From Trichoplusia ni (lineage: Eukaryota; Arthropoda; Insecta; Lepidoptera; Noctuidae), in assembly GCF_003590095.1 (NCBI RefSeq), contig NC_039483.1, positions 13,268,001 to 13,332,000 of the forward strand: a DNA stretch of 64,000 bases, in the 5' to 3' direction. Positions 32,601-47,280 of the stretch are shown piece by piece; the stretch's first letter is position 1; each line of letters starts with the position of its first letter. The notes below the pieces were generated by a model. The model searched no databases. It saw only the letters and a program-made list of their open reading frames with translations, and had not been told where the DNA came from. A program made the position numbers and the translations under genes.

Positions 32601-35600
32601 AATCGTCACGATATTTACCACAATTATCTCTGCAATATTTCAAAATGACGGTATTACATTGAATACAAACACAAGCTGGTATGAAGGTACTCAATCATGT
32701 TTCCCTGGCTTGTGAAAATATATTCGGTCACTGAAAAACCTGGTTTCTGTGCTCTGCAAGCTATTTAAATTGCTATCCATTTATTTTGCTCTCCCAACTG
32801 ATATTACGAAGAAGGCAAACCGCGTTTCATGAGAGATACGTATGTTATATATGTATGATGGTATATTTTTTTTTAAGAACGTTACATCAATTTTTGTTTG
32901 AAAACACAGTTAAGTAAACAAGACTAGTATTGATTATGGACCACTTTTAATTTATTGTAGTTTGACCTTATAACATTACCTGCTGGTAAAAGACGTACTG
33001 GTAAGTGACGCCGCAGGAGATTTTAAATAACTGTAACCCTTTATTATTTTACGAAAGAGAAGGAAAAATATGTATCATTTTTTTTTAAATCAGTCTGTCA
33101 TTTTTTTTGTCAAATTCCCTATTAAATTCGAAAAAAAATATCGAATAAAGTTTTTTTGAGGTTTGTATACCGTATGACAAGCGAATAGTCAAAAAAAAAT
33201 TGGATGCGAATATGTTAACTGCCGTTAGGAAGTTTGGAGCTTAACACATTGGAGTCGATTCGAGAGAACCGTGTTGGATTTCTATTGGAAACTAAATTGG
33301 AGAGAACACGGCCCCGTAAAAAAACCTAATAAAGTGTTATAAATGGTGGTTCGAGTTTTACAAATTCAAATAAAGATTTTTATGACAACGTTCGTCGTTT
33401 TTATTGAGCAATCTCTGTGGTAGGTCATTTATAAAAGTATTTGCGCTGATGGTTAAATATCGTATACCTAACAATTTGTTGATTTATAGAATACTTCATG
33501 AAAAATCGTCATCTATATCAGAGTCCATTTTTATTGAAAACTGAATAGTACGAAATTCAATTTGGCTGTGGATTTGCAAGTATTTCAGACTGCAGGTAAA
33601 AATATTATGGTAACTGGTTTTTTGATTCAAAATATGTAATATTCGATCAATCTTAATAATAATCCCGTTCTGAGTTAAAAGAACTAATTACCAAGAGTAA
33701 GTTAAATCACTTGTTTTGAGTGAGTTATAAAGTCATATGTACATTTAATGAAATTATCAAAAATCTTCTTCTTATTCAGTGCTTGATGCAACCTGTTGTA
33801 AAAGTTCAAACCGTCTCTGTAGGCCTCGGGTTACACAACCTTGAAGAATCCTGAGGTAGTCACTCAGTAATACACACAAGAATTCGATGATACACTTAGT
33901 ATAATTGGTCCATTCACACAAAATAATAGGCTTGGTTTCCACTAACTGTAATGTTCCTCTATTTATCAAACGATCAATAAATCTGAAAAAACCTAGTAGT
34001 GAAATAGTCTCAGATATTTTTACCTTTTGCTAACATAGGATTGAGCGTACATATTTCAGTTGGGAGGTAGTTTGAGCGCAACAATCCGCGCTCGTATTTT
34101 ACGAGGCCCCGGAAGGTAGCAATGTTGATATATATTTAAAAAGGCTATGGTGGTCCTGGTGTACCCACGGATGGGATTAGCCAGCCAATCGGAAATAATC
34201 TGAGAGTGCCACGCCGTAGCGTTGTATTTATATTTTTTAAGCCACATTTATTTTTTTATCATCTCTCGTCCAGGAAACGAATATTCGAAAACAAGCCAGT
34301 AATTTTAAAGGTAAATTGGATTAATTACATTAATTTATAAAAATGTAAGTCTGTAGTACTGTTTTTGTTTTGTGTGCCTAATTTTATTCTGTACAAATTA
34401 TAGTACTTCTTTAAGACCTCAATATTTATCTTTTACTTGTTAGTACAAGCAACGAACTTAAGCTTCATTATAAGTTTTTTACATCTATGAAATGTGACGT
34501 TATTAACATATTTTCGTGGCAATCGCTTCTGTAGGTCCTTTACGGTAATCACCTCGCGCCTCGGAGGCCTATGAAATATTCAAATAAACTGTGCCAGCAT
34601 TTTTGTTATCACATTATGTGGTTTCCCGCAAATGGCCAGGTAATAAATATATTACATTAAAGCTTCACTTGCAAGGTCGTAATGAGAAATTTTTAATATA
34701 CAATTGATTGAAACGATTACATTTCCAAGTAACGACAGCGCCTAAAGGGCAAACCATGTTAATGAAAGGAATTACCCAATCAATAACATATGGATTCAAG
34801 GAAGTATAATTTTCATGATACTTCTTCTGATATTTATTAAGGTAGACAATACTACGTCATTTCAAAAGTAGAGACAAACAAAGTCATGCAAATTACGTAA
34901 CCAGCTCTAACTCAATGAAAACAATTTATTATAAAGACAAGCAGCGTCGTATAAAGCTCTCCGTATTGACTATAACAATAAACTCAAGAAATAATATTAA
35001 GCATCGGACTCCCATACTTTCTTTGTTTAAGAAATTTCCTCCAAGGACGAGAACAGATAAAAAACTTGTTCAAAGCAACAAATTCGAATTGAAAAACTTA
35101 GTGATTATATTTTTCAGCATCGCTGCGTAAGTTTGTTATTTGCAAATCCCTTAGAAATCCGCGTGTGTGCTCACGGTCCGCACTGCCAAACTTTGGTGGA
35201 ACCCAAAGTAATCTAAAACAAATAAAGATGAGTGGGACCCCGCAGACGTTTCGCGCATATCGAATTCCCCTTTATGTTCATATGAATAATAACAAATTTT
35301 GTATTCAGCGTTTTGTTTGAGACTTCACTAAGAACTTTTGTTGAAAGAAATTGTTCCCCCGTTTGTCGCCAAGTGACTTTGAGTTCGATATTAAATCTGC
35401 GATCAGATCAATCATAACGATGTAATTTTTACGTGTTTCATATCTCTCCGGGGGTTCCGCACATGTGCGACTTCTTTTTGTTTCAATAGATAACTTTGAA
35501 GGCTTTCAATGTAGATAAAATGTTCATAATCTGTATAATAGCAGTATGTGCAGAAATTGAGATATTATGATACGTTTTATGGACTTAATTGAAAGGTATA

Positions 35601-36944
35601 TTGTGTGAGGTTAATATGAACCACTTAACTCAAAAAAAGGTTAATTAATTGATACCATTTTTTATAATTTATAAGTTTTATTTTTGAGTGGATAGATATT
35701 ATAAAATTTCAAGCTCAAATCACTTTAATATCTATCAACTAACTCATTTACTATGACACAGACTAAAACACGACCTAAACTTAAAAACGCGGGAAACAAG
35801 GAACGAAAACGTTCAGGAGTACGAGCTACGGAACCAAGCAGTCCGTGAAGTTATAATGAAGTTTTTAAATGAACGTACCCGCTTCATAAAGTGGAGGGCG
35901 GCTTCCAATGGTCTTCTTTTAATTTATAACGCTGGGCCCCTATTTTCCGTGAACTTAAGTGCAGCTTTTTTTTTCAAATCTGGGATATGTGTTGAGGGAT
36001 GAACAATGTTGGTTTATGAAACAAGAATATAACACGATGGAGTAGGAAAAATTTAGAAGAAATTAATGTTAATCAATTGTTAATCGTTTATTTGTTTACA
36101 TTTAATAAGTTATATTTTCTTCTAATTATATATTTTTTGTTATTTTCATCGTTTACGTACTAATATAATAAATGAATGGTTTAATAATAAAATGCTCAAT
36201 AAATACAATTAAAAAGAAAAGGGAATAAATATTGTACATCTTTAAAATTCTTTTACGGTTATTAAACACACGTTCCTTAAAATTATTTATATCTAGTATC
36301 TAAGGGATTAAAAAATAGTCTAGTTGTCGACCTTAAGCAGGTCAACGTTAACCTTATTTATGATAGTTCTTAGAAGAATATTAATTTACAAATAAGTGCT
36401 GTCACGAGCAGTAAAAAATGAGCTTGTGACGTCATTGAAATCAACCCTGAGGGTTAATTTTCCTTTATTCTTTTAAAAACTATTATTAATGGTCAATACT
36501 TATTTTCCAAGCCCCATAGTTTTTTGCATTTGTACCGGCTGTATAAGGATCGGCGTCCTTTTCAGTAGTCTGTGTTATAAAGAAATATTTAATTTGAAGA
36601 CCACAGAAATCGTGCGAGTTCCTTTTAGGACTAATTAGGTTTAGTTCATAAGATAACGCGTTATGCAAATCAATCTTCTTCGACTCGTATTTTTTTAAAT
36701 AGTTTGTTTTAATAATTTACTAAATATCCAATAAAAATTGTGGCATAATTAAACTCTGAGGTGCTAGTAAATCATCAATAAAATAGTCTAGCGGGCCCTT
36801 CTAACCATAAACTAGAACAGCATCTGCTTACAATATTTGTGGTTATTTTCAAAATATTTATTCCATGGCTACAATATTTAAATGTCGCTTAACCGCTGAC
36901 GTTTATCATTTGTATGTCGACTAACATAAGTGTTTTTTTTAACT
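32601..36944. other. No gene recognised
   Basis: 4.3 kb of AT-rich DNA with poly-T runs. Patches at 34050-34230 and 35155-35290 are GC-richer and unassigned. Short minus-strand frames (33772-33969, 34056-34247) have protein-like wording but no family I can name. Confidence 0.4.
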
Positions 36945-37175
36945 CCCGCACTTAGGAGTTTAAACCGTGTGCGAGTATTGCACACACATTTTATCCAAAT
37001 ACCCATACTCAGGACAAGTATACGTGGACCACACTAAGGCCTGTTTCTTGTCCCACGCGGGGATCTGTTTAGTGACCTCAGTATTTCCGTAGTTATTTGT
37101 ATAAAATCGCCATCCCACTATGACTTGGACCACTTTCTCATCGTAATATTATAATGAAATACCTGATTCATGTCT
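36945..37175 (-). repeat. tRNA-derived SINE, reversed
   Basis: On the minus strand it reads GATCCCCGCGTGGGACAAG, then GTGGTCCACG, then CTGAGTATGGGTATTTGG, the same block order as the SINE at 43478. Its box B is worn (the GGTTC part is lost). Confidence 0.55.
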
Positions 37176-37445
37176 GCTAAAGCCCTCTGTCTACCTTAAA
37201 GTGTTTGTTGAAATGTAAACTGAGTTTTAATTAAAACCTGTTTCATGGTTTTTTTTTCTAATTACATCATCTAATATTAAAATAAGAAAATTAAAAATAT
37301 TTAACAGTGTTAAGCTGAGATCAACTTCTTTTACGTTCCTTGCAGAATTAAAGAGGCGAGGAAATGCGATAATCTGACTGCATTGCTAACTTGAATTTCT
37401 TGATATTATCTTCTTTACAATTTAAATTGTAACTTTATGTTCAAA

Positions 37446-37725
37446 CTAGCTGTTGCCCGCGACTTCGCCCGCGTTGTTAGAAGATATAAGTTAGGTATTT
37501 TTGAACGGAAGCCCTCGAAGTTGAATATTTTTTCCAGTTTTTGCCATATTTCCATTGTATCTTCGCTCCTATTAGTTGCAGCGTGATGTTATATAGCCTA
37601 CAACCTTCCTAGATGAATGGTCTATTGAACCCAAAAAGTTTTTATCAATTTGAACCAGTAGTTCCTGAGATTAGCGCGTTCAAACAAACAAACTCTTCAG
37701 CTTTATTTATTAGTGTTCAAATAAT
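37446..37725 (+). repeat. 'gttgcccgcgacttcgcccgcg' interspersed repeat
   Basis: Starts at ACTAGCTGTTGCCCGCGACTTCGCCCGCG. The middle has TGATGTTATATAGCCTACAACC and CTCGATG-like remnants; the end has AACCAGTAGTTCCTGAGATTAGCGCGTTCAAACAAACAAACTC. This order is very common in moths and butterflies (non-LTR or SINE type, from memory). The copy looks nearly full length. Confidence 0.75.
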
Positions 37726-40700
37726 ATGAAAATTTATTTTTATTATTTTGTATTATCAAATCTATACACATATTACGACATCCACTTATTCTTGAAGTTT
37801 GAAAAAAAAGTAGTGAACATCATTGGAGCAACACACCATCTTAATTGACAGTTATTGTGACAACTGTAAATTTAATTTCTGCGTCATTGATACGTACCTA
37901 AATTAAACTAAAGAATAAGGCAATCAAGAAGAGCAAACATAAATTCCACAAAAGTTATTTTTTTACTTGTGTTATAACTAAGTACCAACTCAATATTTAA
38001 GTGTCTGAAAAAAGTAGGTAAAAGGTACAAATGTCTCCTCCTCGAAATCCTTTCCCTTTTCCTTCAATGTTGTAACTGTTTAAAAAACTAATATAATACA
38101 CACTCAAAAACCATACCACAGTCTATTTACAAAACAAACAATAATTATAACAAATCTGTTCCTTCTATCCTCAAGTTTCAACACATTCACAGCACGCAAT
38201 GCGCACATTAAACAATAAAAGAATCAGTGACAACAAACTCGCGGTCGAAAGCGTTAAAAGTATTTATTGCGTAATTAATAACTTTCTTTGACTGTTCTAA
38301 AAGAGAAATAAGAATAACTGTGGCGAGAATTATTTCTTTTTGCTGATACAAAGTTCTCGCATTTTCTTCCGCAGTTTAATCAGTAGCTGCCGGACTTAAT
38401 TTCGTTCTTGTGTCCTTTTCTTATTGTCCCAGACATTGGGACTGCCATTTAACTAATTCATTTATTAAATTCATTTCTATCCTAATTCACTGTAATATCA
38501 GCGTTTAAGATATTTAATTTGTGCCTGCTATTGTTTAGTTTCATTATAAAGCAAAATTAATTACTCACGGATTCCTGTGAATTCTGTAAATCTGAAATTA
38601 AGCAAGTTATTTCAAACGCTATTTGAAATTCGATTTCAATTGGGTTACCCTGTTTTTAATATTCTCTACTGATTATTATTTAATTCAGCTGGGTCTGAAG
38701 ACTGTCTGTGGACTTATTAATTTTGTTTTCGTTTTTAATTAAATATGAACTTTTTGCTCTAATCTTATTTTAGTGTAAATCATGGCTTATTAAAAACAGG
38801 TTAATTTTTAAAGATTTGAAAAAAGTTGGATCGACAACAATAATGTTAAAATGAATAATTACAACTGTTACAATAACTATCCTTCTATAAAGAGTTTTCC
38901 CGACCAAATGCCAGTAAAAATTCAGATAAGAAAAAAATATTGCTTATAAAATTAATTGTTTAATTCCAACGGCATTCCAAACATACCAAAGAAGAATTAA
39001 CGTAAAAATACTTAAGTAAAGTAAGTCTTACCCTTCTTTTTGATTACTTATGAAGTTCTAAGGAACATTTCCTTTTAGAACAAGCGCCGAGAGGAACAAA
39101 ACAACTTTTATGATTAAATAATAACAATATATACTTTCAATAAAAGCAGTTTCACCTAGTAAAATATTTATGTATTCAAGTGGTAACTATTTACTTTAAT
39201 GCAATTGTATCAGCATTATAATTTAACTTAACACGTCTTGAAATATCACAAAAATGTAACCACGGGTTGAACCACACTAAGCTCTGGCGCGGGTTCTGAG
39301 TCTGGGTGTTTTGGTGTGAGTGACTTGAATGTTCGTGAAAACCCCGTAACACAACAATTAAATTCCTTACTGCGGGACTCGTTTTTTAAATAGCTGTCAT
39401 CCAAAACTTCGTCAAACATGGCAACCGATAAAGTCACATCATGCAAATATTTATAGTATCCTCAAAAAGTTTAATAAACTTTCTTCGTACTACTCCTTTC
39501 TGCTTATAATCTGATTCATAAACGGGGACCCTCCATAACAATCATTTACCGTAATTAATACAGTAACATAAAGTAATAACCACTAAGTAATATTGCGGGG
39601 CTTAGTAGCTAGACATTTTAACATTGAAATGGGATTAGGAAGAAACCACTGGGCGTAGTTAGCATAATTTTCGAATTCTCAACTGTCACAGAAATTTATT
39701 AATGCTCCATGCAAGTTTCCTCTCACGCGACCACGAATGCTGCAAAAACATTACTAAGTGGGATAAATGTATAAAATCCGACAAAATTGTACGTATGAAA
39801 CGAGGGCAATGGTACGTAATCCATGTACTAAAGTGTGTTGCTAAAGCTTTGTTCGGATTTTATACAAAGTCCTATCGGAGGGCCTCTAGCAACTTCACTG
39901 TTGAATAATCGAATAAAAATAGGTATTTATATAGGTACCTCTTTTACGATATCCATGTTAATCTAGTTTTATCAAATTTGTACAGGTGGTCGTTCGATAC
40001 ATTTTGGTTTATTGTTAAATCATAGAGTTTTATTTCGTTGATCTTACAATTATTATTGACAAACATTTATTTCTTTAAAATGACAGAATATTTTACGCAC
40101 ACGCATTAAAATTTCAAACAAGTGTAAGAATTTAGCTGGCAATCCACATTTGTTGCGAGATGCAATTTGCATACTGTTTTAATACACTACAACGAAATTA
40201 AGTAAAATATTGGAATATATTTTATTTTCCATTTTAAATAAATATCAGGCCAGTAAACAGATATTTTTGGACTTTTCATAGGTTTCAGAACATTTTTCCA
40301 CCTTTTTCTTATCAATTTTGTACGTGGAAATATTCAGTTGTTTGCTTTTAATTGATTGAAATATTTTTCGCCAGTATTCACACGAAACATAATATTTTCG
40401 CGAAAACCTGTGGGTATCAAATACCTTTTTAGGAAAAAAGACCTAAAAACCAAATATTCTCAATTTTTTATTCGGAGAATACTTGCCATTTTGAGGTACG
40501 TTGGCATAAAGGAGGCGTAACTATATTCCTATTTTTCTGTAGCGTTTCGGAAGCGAACGGCGCGCGGAGTGTTTTCGTTTAATTTCCCAGTAAAATGGTC
40601 TACCCTCTTCAACATAATTACAGAACGGCTAACTGAATGTAGGTATCGCTTCATCACCCTCTCATCTTTTCATCGAGTATTTTTGCATTTTAAAAAGGTT

Positions 40701-43477
40701 TTACAGAGACTTCTAAAGGGTCTTACGTTATAATTGAAAATTCGATTGGAGCATTAATTTTTAGGGTACCGTACTATAAAATGTTATCGTTTAAATCCCT
40801 ATTTAGATAACATTATGATTATATCAGCGATGTTGAAGTTATCAAGGTATTTGCTTGATTTTATCTTATGGTTTCTTTGCATAGAAATGGCATTGAAAAC
40901 GTGAAGTGGTATTTCTGCTAGTGATTTTCATTTGACATCAGCTTTTATAAAAATTAACTGTACCAGCGTCAATGGATTTTGGAAAGTCCTTTTTGACAGA
41001 TAATGTGACTTTAAACTGTGACTTCTTTTATTTCAATTTACTTACGATGATTTATTAAATTTATTTTGTCATTTGCCAGTGCTGAAATTAAATTTTACTT
41101 ATAACATGTATGCTTTTCTAGATACTGAATGAGTTCTTTGAAATTATTTTCACCTGAAAACTGATAAGTACCATTTTTGTTTGGTATTTTGATACATTTT
41201 CCGTCTAGCTTGTATGGCACAAATACGTTATATTTTTAATTCTTAGCGTGATAATGAACCTTATGTGTAAAGGAGCCATTGAAAGTAATCAAATAATGAA
41301 GAAAATGTTTTGTATTGTTCCCCTTTTAACAATCTAAAATTAAGCTAGCATTAGGATTTTTTTTTGGGAACATAAAAAAACACCTAATCAAGAAATTTAC
41401 TTGATAAGAAACAACACTAGGACAAGCTTTAGTGTCCCTCAATAAAAAACCTTCATAAATTAAAAAATTACTTACCTCAGCAAGTAAATGACTTTACAAA
41501 AAGACTCCAGCAAAAGTCGTCCATTCAAATTCATCTACAACTTTACACTTTTAATTAGTACCTACAAGCCTCTGATATTTTTTAAATGCAGGAAAACGGC
41601 GACAGAACGCCTAATTGAGTTTGCACGACACATTTTCTTAGTAACCGGTAATTGAGATTCAACTCGAGGTGAAAAAAAAAAACACTGAATAAAATACAAA
41701 GTGCCTCCGAAGACTTGGAGCGACTTTTAATAAAGTTTTCTTTCTGTGTAACCTCTTTTGAACACAGTGAGTAGAAAACTTTACAGTACGTTTATGAACG
41801 TGTATTTTTTGTATTTAGTGTAGCCTTTTTTAAATATTGATGTTTTTGGTACTTCGTGATTTGGTCAACGTTATTTTGCTTACTAGGTTTCAGGTTTGTA
41901 TTTTAAGGCCTCATTCAAACGAAACCTGTTTCCGACCGTCGATTGTGATTGAATGTCACACAGTTTAATGTTTCACATGCCCATTCACTTTTTCGTCACA
42001 CCTGACAGCCACTACGCTGTAACCAGTCGTTGACAAAAATACTACACATATTCAGGCTGTTCACATTCAGTAGCAGACTATTGAATTTGGACGACGTCTG
42101 AAAGTAGTAAAAGTATAATAAATTGTCCTCAATTATATGCAAATGAATGAAGAACGTTTTAGCCATGATAAATATCAAACCTAATTCGCGGCAGCCCTGT
42201 GCTAGTTTCACTTATTTAATAAAAACCTTCCTCACAATTTACAAGATCGGTGTGAGGCGGTCGTCACGCGAACCGTCGATCAACCGCCAATAGGTCGCGC
42301 CTCGAGTGCCAGAGTCAATCGAATTTATTCAGTAATTTCCTCCACCCATCAACCTTCACGAATCACCAACTCCACAAATGTGTTTCGCCAAACGGAAACC
42401 TTTGTATACAATGTAACTACACGACAAATGCCTCGGGTTTTTCATAACTGAACGACTGGGCTATAAAAGTATACTCGTACATATACTATACAATCATGAT
42501 AATGTATTTTAGGTCCAAAGATATGAAAAATACGCAGACAGAGAAATGAGTTCTAAAAAAAATGTAATCACAGAGTCAAAATAGGGAGTCGGCTCATTCA
42601 TTCATTAGAACTGCTACATGGGAATTATCTTCCTTTTTTGACCAATTGTACTAAAACCTAAAGTATTTTTTCACAATGATGGATTTAATAAACTTCAGTT
42701 AATCACCGCTTTGTATCCCAACTGTTATGACTAGTTTTCTATAATTAATCAAGTAACCATTACAATATCGTTTTTGGTCTATCTTTTTTTGTGTCCCGTA
42801 GTCAGCCTAACATCATAAACCCCTAGTTGTATTACCTACTTTAAATATGTTTTCCAAAATGAAATTTTCACATGCGGTCACGTTAATCAACGTAACCGTA
42901 ATTTTGACCATAATTATGATAGCAAAACATAAACCTTTAACGACATGAAATGACAGACTTATCAAAATCCACTCTGAATTAAGATCAAGGGTGTAAACCA
43001 TAGTATTAAGCTACACTGTTGATGTTATAAAACGAGACAGCGCTATTTACTGCGTAAAGCAGAATCTCTGTTCCACAACTTTGGCAGTAGTCCTTTAAGA
43101 TATGGCGGCGAGAATCCAGAATCGAATTTAAAAAATCATATACGTACAATTTTAAGGCTTCCCATTTTCTTTATTTTCATTGCCAATTAATTTAACGTGT
43201 AATTTTTTAAGGAAACATTTACAATATTTTATTATAGAACTTCAAAACCTATTTATGATAACAGTTTTTAAACTATTTAGGTTATAAAAGAAAAGGTCAC
43301 TTCTCTCGTTGTGTCGTTAAAGTAATTCTCGAAAGTTTACTCAAAAAATTAACCTTTTTCAACGCTTTTATTTTACTGTTATTTTATTACTATCGACTAT
43401 TAAACGCTTGTAAAACAAGTAAAAGATAAAAACTACTCTGAATTTTAAGCAGTCCGTGAAATTCAGTCAATGGAAAT
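37726..43477. other. No gene recognised
   Basis: 5.7 kb without a recognisable repeat or gene. GC-richer spots are 40540-40575 and 42240-42310. All frames are under about 75 codons and lack domains. Confidence 0.4.
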
Positions 43478-43690
43478 TTGACGGCACGGATAGCCAAGAG
43501 GTTGAAGTCACTACGCCAAACCCACTGTGTGCGACGTGTCTCGGATTCGATCCCCGCATAGTATCTTCATGCATTTGTGTAATCCACGATCCTGAGTCTA
43601 ACTGTCTTTATTTTGTATCTTTATGTATGAAAGTTTGTTAAAAAAATGCTTGCTAACATCTATTACAAAGACTAAGGCTTGTTCCCAGCA
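43478..43690 (+). repeat. tRNA-derived SINE
   Basis: Box A-like TAGCCAAGAGGTTGAAG (near 43490), then CACTGTGTGCGACGTGTCTC, box B (GGATTCGATCC at 43543-43553), CGCATAGTATC, and GTGTAATCCACGATCCTGAGTCT. This is the best-preserved tRNA-like head in the window. A 61-codon open frame over it is not a gene. Confidence 0.7.
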
Positions 43691-45829
43691 AGCATACCAA
43701 AAAGCCAAATGGATATTTCATCTCTTAACGCGAGTAAATACAAAACGATATATTATCGTGTTACTAGTACTCACCTAGTTATTATCCCTTGTCAGTCTCT
43801 ACAGAGGATTTGTGACAGCCGATATCATATAACAGAATATCTAAAAGGTTACGATGTTGCTAAGTAAACAAAAGGATGTTTTACATAGCTTTATGCCTTA
43901 CCGATTATGTGTGTACAGGGTGTTTCTCAAGTTGTCATCTCTTTTGATGATAAATTAATATCATCAGAAAAGTCCATAAATAAAATTGTTTATTTCTGCC
44001 TTTGAAACTTTTGTCGATTTACCATGTACGGTACGTTTCTTACCATCATTGTTCAGTATTTTTGATTTTTGAACTTAAATAGATAGAAATCCAAGCGTTC
44101 ATGGCTTTAAGGAATTTAGAGAACTAAGCATGTCGTCGTCAGTTGTGAGAATAAGCCCTTAAAATGCCCTGGCTATAAACCTAATATCAGTTTTAAGACC
44201 TAAAACCACCTAAAAACGCCCGTCGTGGCACCGTGTAACTAATTATCTTTATCCAATTGTTTATCTTTGTAGTGTGTAATAAAGAATATTCTGCCTATCT
44301 AAAACTTCTACTTTTTACCAGTTTCAATATTTGTTGAATACTAAAAATATTTAAGAAAAAAAGTGTGAGAAATACATACATAGCAGTGAAAAAAGGCAAG
44401 ATAGATGATGAAGATTAAATATTTACTATTATTTTTCATTCACCGTGATAAGTTGAATCTATAACTAAAAAGATTTGAGTTTCTGCAACAGCCTGTATGT
44501 TAAAGTAACATGAATACCAGTGTACACTTACATCGTTTGATATTGGTTATGTTTGAGTATTTAAGGTGTCGGTACAACATAGGTGCGGTTAAGCTCGAAC
44601 ATACGAATAATAGCGAAACTTAAATTATCTTCGCGAGTGTACCATTTGTATTTAGTTGAACTGATATGGATATTCTGTACATTTCTTTCTTACATATTTG
44701 AATTTTAGGTCTTAATATATATACGGCAATGTTGAAGTGGTCATTTTTTTTTCAAGTCGATCTTAGAGAGCCATATCCTGAAATAAAGTACCTGAACATT
44801 TTTTTACCTCAATGGCAAGTCAAAGTAAAAAAACGTTACAAAATTGTTATCATGAAACAAACAATTCGTATACTTATTTACATGTTTCTGCTAGACAGTC
44901 TAATATAAAACAAACACCGCGAATAAATCATAAACAAACAAAACCTTATTCAAAAACCGTAAGCAAATAATTACAATGGCCATGTTTAAGAACAAAAAGT
45001 ATTTTAATCGTTGGATTGCGTGACCCCTCTATATCGTTGTGCTCTTTACTTGGTACTTATTCGATAAGAGGGCGTAGTTAGCCAGACCTGTGGTACTGCT
45101 ATTTATGCTTTTAATCTACACTAAGAGGCGCGATGGCTGTTCCCAAAGTGCCGATGCCGGTAATAGAGGCCTTTTTCAGACCTTTTACGTGCCCCATGTC
45201 GCAATATGAGACTGTATGTGTCGTGTTTATTTTTATACGTATTGTTGTGTGTTTTTTGGACTTGATGGTGGGTAATGGACTTTTTTATCGGGTCAGGATT
45301 GTCATGTAAAGTAGATGGTTTCGGGGGATTGTGTATTTGAATATGTTCGTAATCAGTATTTTTGGTTTCAAATGTTTGTTAAGACGTTTACTAGTAGAAT
45401 GTTGAAATATTTTGAATGTTGTTTTACTTTGATATTTACGTACTAGCTCGAGGAGTATTCATGTCATAATTAACATTTGTTGTGCTCATCACTCTAACAC
45501 GTCCATTATATTAACTACACAAATCAAATAGACCTAAATTCAGCTCAAATGAACTGTGTGTAACAATTAATTAAGTAACTAGTCCAGTAACTTTGGAGCC
45601 GCTTTATGTTGCTTTAGCGGTCGATACTTATTTAAAATTGAGTTATCAAACTTCGCATCGCATCCGAAAAGTTAAATTGAAAACCATTAAAAGCCAATCA
45701 TTGCTGAACTTTTTGGGCTTCCATCAAATTACTTTGAATCCGCGACTATCCATTACTGGGAATAGCGTTTTCAAAAAAACGTCAAGGAGGTGAAACTGAA
45801 CTAATATATCAAGCGTTCGTGCACCGCGA
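43691..45829. other. No gene; traces of repeats
   Basis: 43915-44030 begins GTACAGGGTGTTTCTCAAGTTGTC, a word I associate with short DNA-transposon-like repeats. 44200-44310 ends TTTGTAGTGTGTAATAAAGAATATTCTGCCTATCTA, like a LINE or gene 3' end with AATAAA and a short (TATC) tail. Neither is firm. Confidence 0.35.
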
Positions 45830-45965
45830 CCACGTCCCGGGTGACTGATGTCCCCCACTCATTTATAAATTGACCTTACTTTGGCTTCTAGGCAGTTAGA
45901 GATCGAACCCATACGCCGAAATTTTTCGTCTCACCATGAAGGTAATAACCTTATTGCCTCGTATA
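45830..45965 (-). repeat. Possible tRNA-like SINE head, reversed
   Basis: On the minus strand, GGCGTATGGGTTCGATCTCTAACTGCCTAG holds a good box B (GGTTCGATCTC), preceded by GGTGAGACGAAAAATTTCGG. The body does not match the other SINEs, so it would be another family. Box A is unclear. Confidence 0.4.
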
Positions 45966-47009
45966 TCAAAACGGGATCAATACTACAAACTCTTTTGAAG
46001 TGTGCACTTGTACGCTAACAATGTAAACTTTTTAACTTTCGAGTTTGCAATGCACATTTTGTATTATACTGGAATAACGAATCGTTTCATGTAAAGATAG
46101 CATAAACTTACGTAGGGTTGAACTCGGCTACATTATTATTAATGAACCTGTTTTGTTTACATTAAGACCGAATGTTGGTTAACTATCTAATAATACGAAA
46201 AACTTTGTAGATACGTTAAAGATGTATTTTGAAAGAAGTACGAACGCTAAGATTATGTGCATACATTTAAAATCAATTTGACGACACATACCTTTAATGT
46301 TGATTAGATAGCTATTGAAATGTTGATCTCATACTTTCCCTTTAGGAAATTCATACCAAATCGCGCGTATCGTTCAGTTATAAATTGCCATTACATCGCA
46401 GACGACAAAGCATTGAAATTCTGCCAATAAACTTGACTGAACGGGATCCGCCGCCAAGTCCCCTGTCGATACGCGGATAGATCCCTCGGGAGAGAAAGAT
46501 GTGTTCCACTTATTTCAGAATTGACTTCGTTTTATTTCCCCCTCCTTCTATTTGACGTCAATGTTTTACACTGCGTGAGCCTATCTAAATAGTCTAAAAA
46601 CTTTGTGGCTTCATAATTTTGTAGTATAAAAATTTTAAATTTATCGCTAACATTTTGTGCCTAAATACAGCGGGCCTGAGTTAATGGTGCCATCAATCAC
46701 AAAATATAGCTTTGTGTGCGGTCAGCGGCATACGTAGATGGATATTTATAACTAGTACAAATCAGCTAGCAAACGCGTGTCCAAATAATTCAGGATTATT
46801 ATTTAGAGGGGAAATTATTGTCCGTAATTATTATTATGGTATAACCGAGTAATTAATCGCTGACACTGAAGATTGATAGTGTCTGAATCTGAGTTATTTA
46901 TTTAGGTAACGCGTTTTTTGCGAGTTGTTTATTTGATTAGACAATGTTCTTATTTAGAATATGATTGCTCTGACTGGTGAAGTGATAGTGAAATTGGAAT
47001 TTGAACGAT

Positions 47010-47280
47010 GGCAAATCATCAAATAACACCTCCCGTTTTAGGTTGAGCGGCAGGGAGTACCAGACTTCTTATGACTAAAACCCACCCATGTTCCTTCCTT
47101 TGCCAATTGTGTACCGGAGACGCGATTAACCTTACTTACAATTGTGCATGCTTGTTAGGCATCAGCCTGAATGGGATTGCCTAAGCTTGTTATCATCTTT
47201 TTGAAGCGCTGGTGGAACACGTGCGTACCCTCTTGCACAGGCCTGGTCCTGCTCAGCTGATGAGTTATCCATAACCCTAC
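47010..47280 (-). repeat. 'agtcagtaagagtctgac' repeat, longer reversed copy
   Basis: GGGAGTACCAGACTTCTTATGACTAAAACCCACCCATGTTCC is the reverse-oriented head of copies 1 and 2. It continues into CCGGAGACGCGA, GGCATCAGCCTGAATGGG, and a GC-richer part near GAACACGTGCG. I recall this arrangement from noctuid genomes; that is memory, not a search. Confidence 0.55.

Noticed and set aside
43490..43560. A true tRNA gene
   Set aside because: Box A- and box B-like words are present, but no cloverleaf closes, and the sequence continues into a SINE body.
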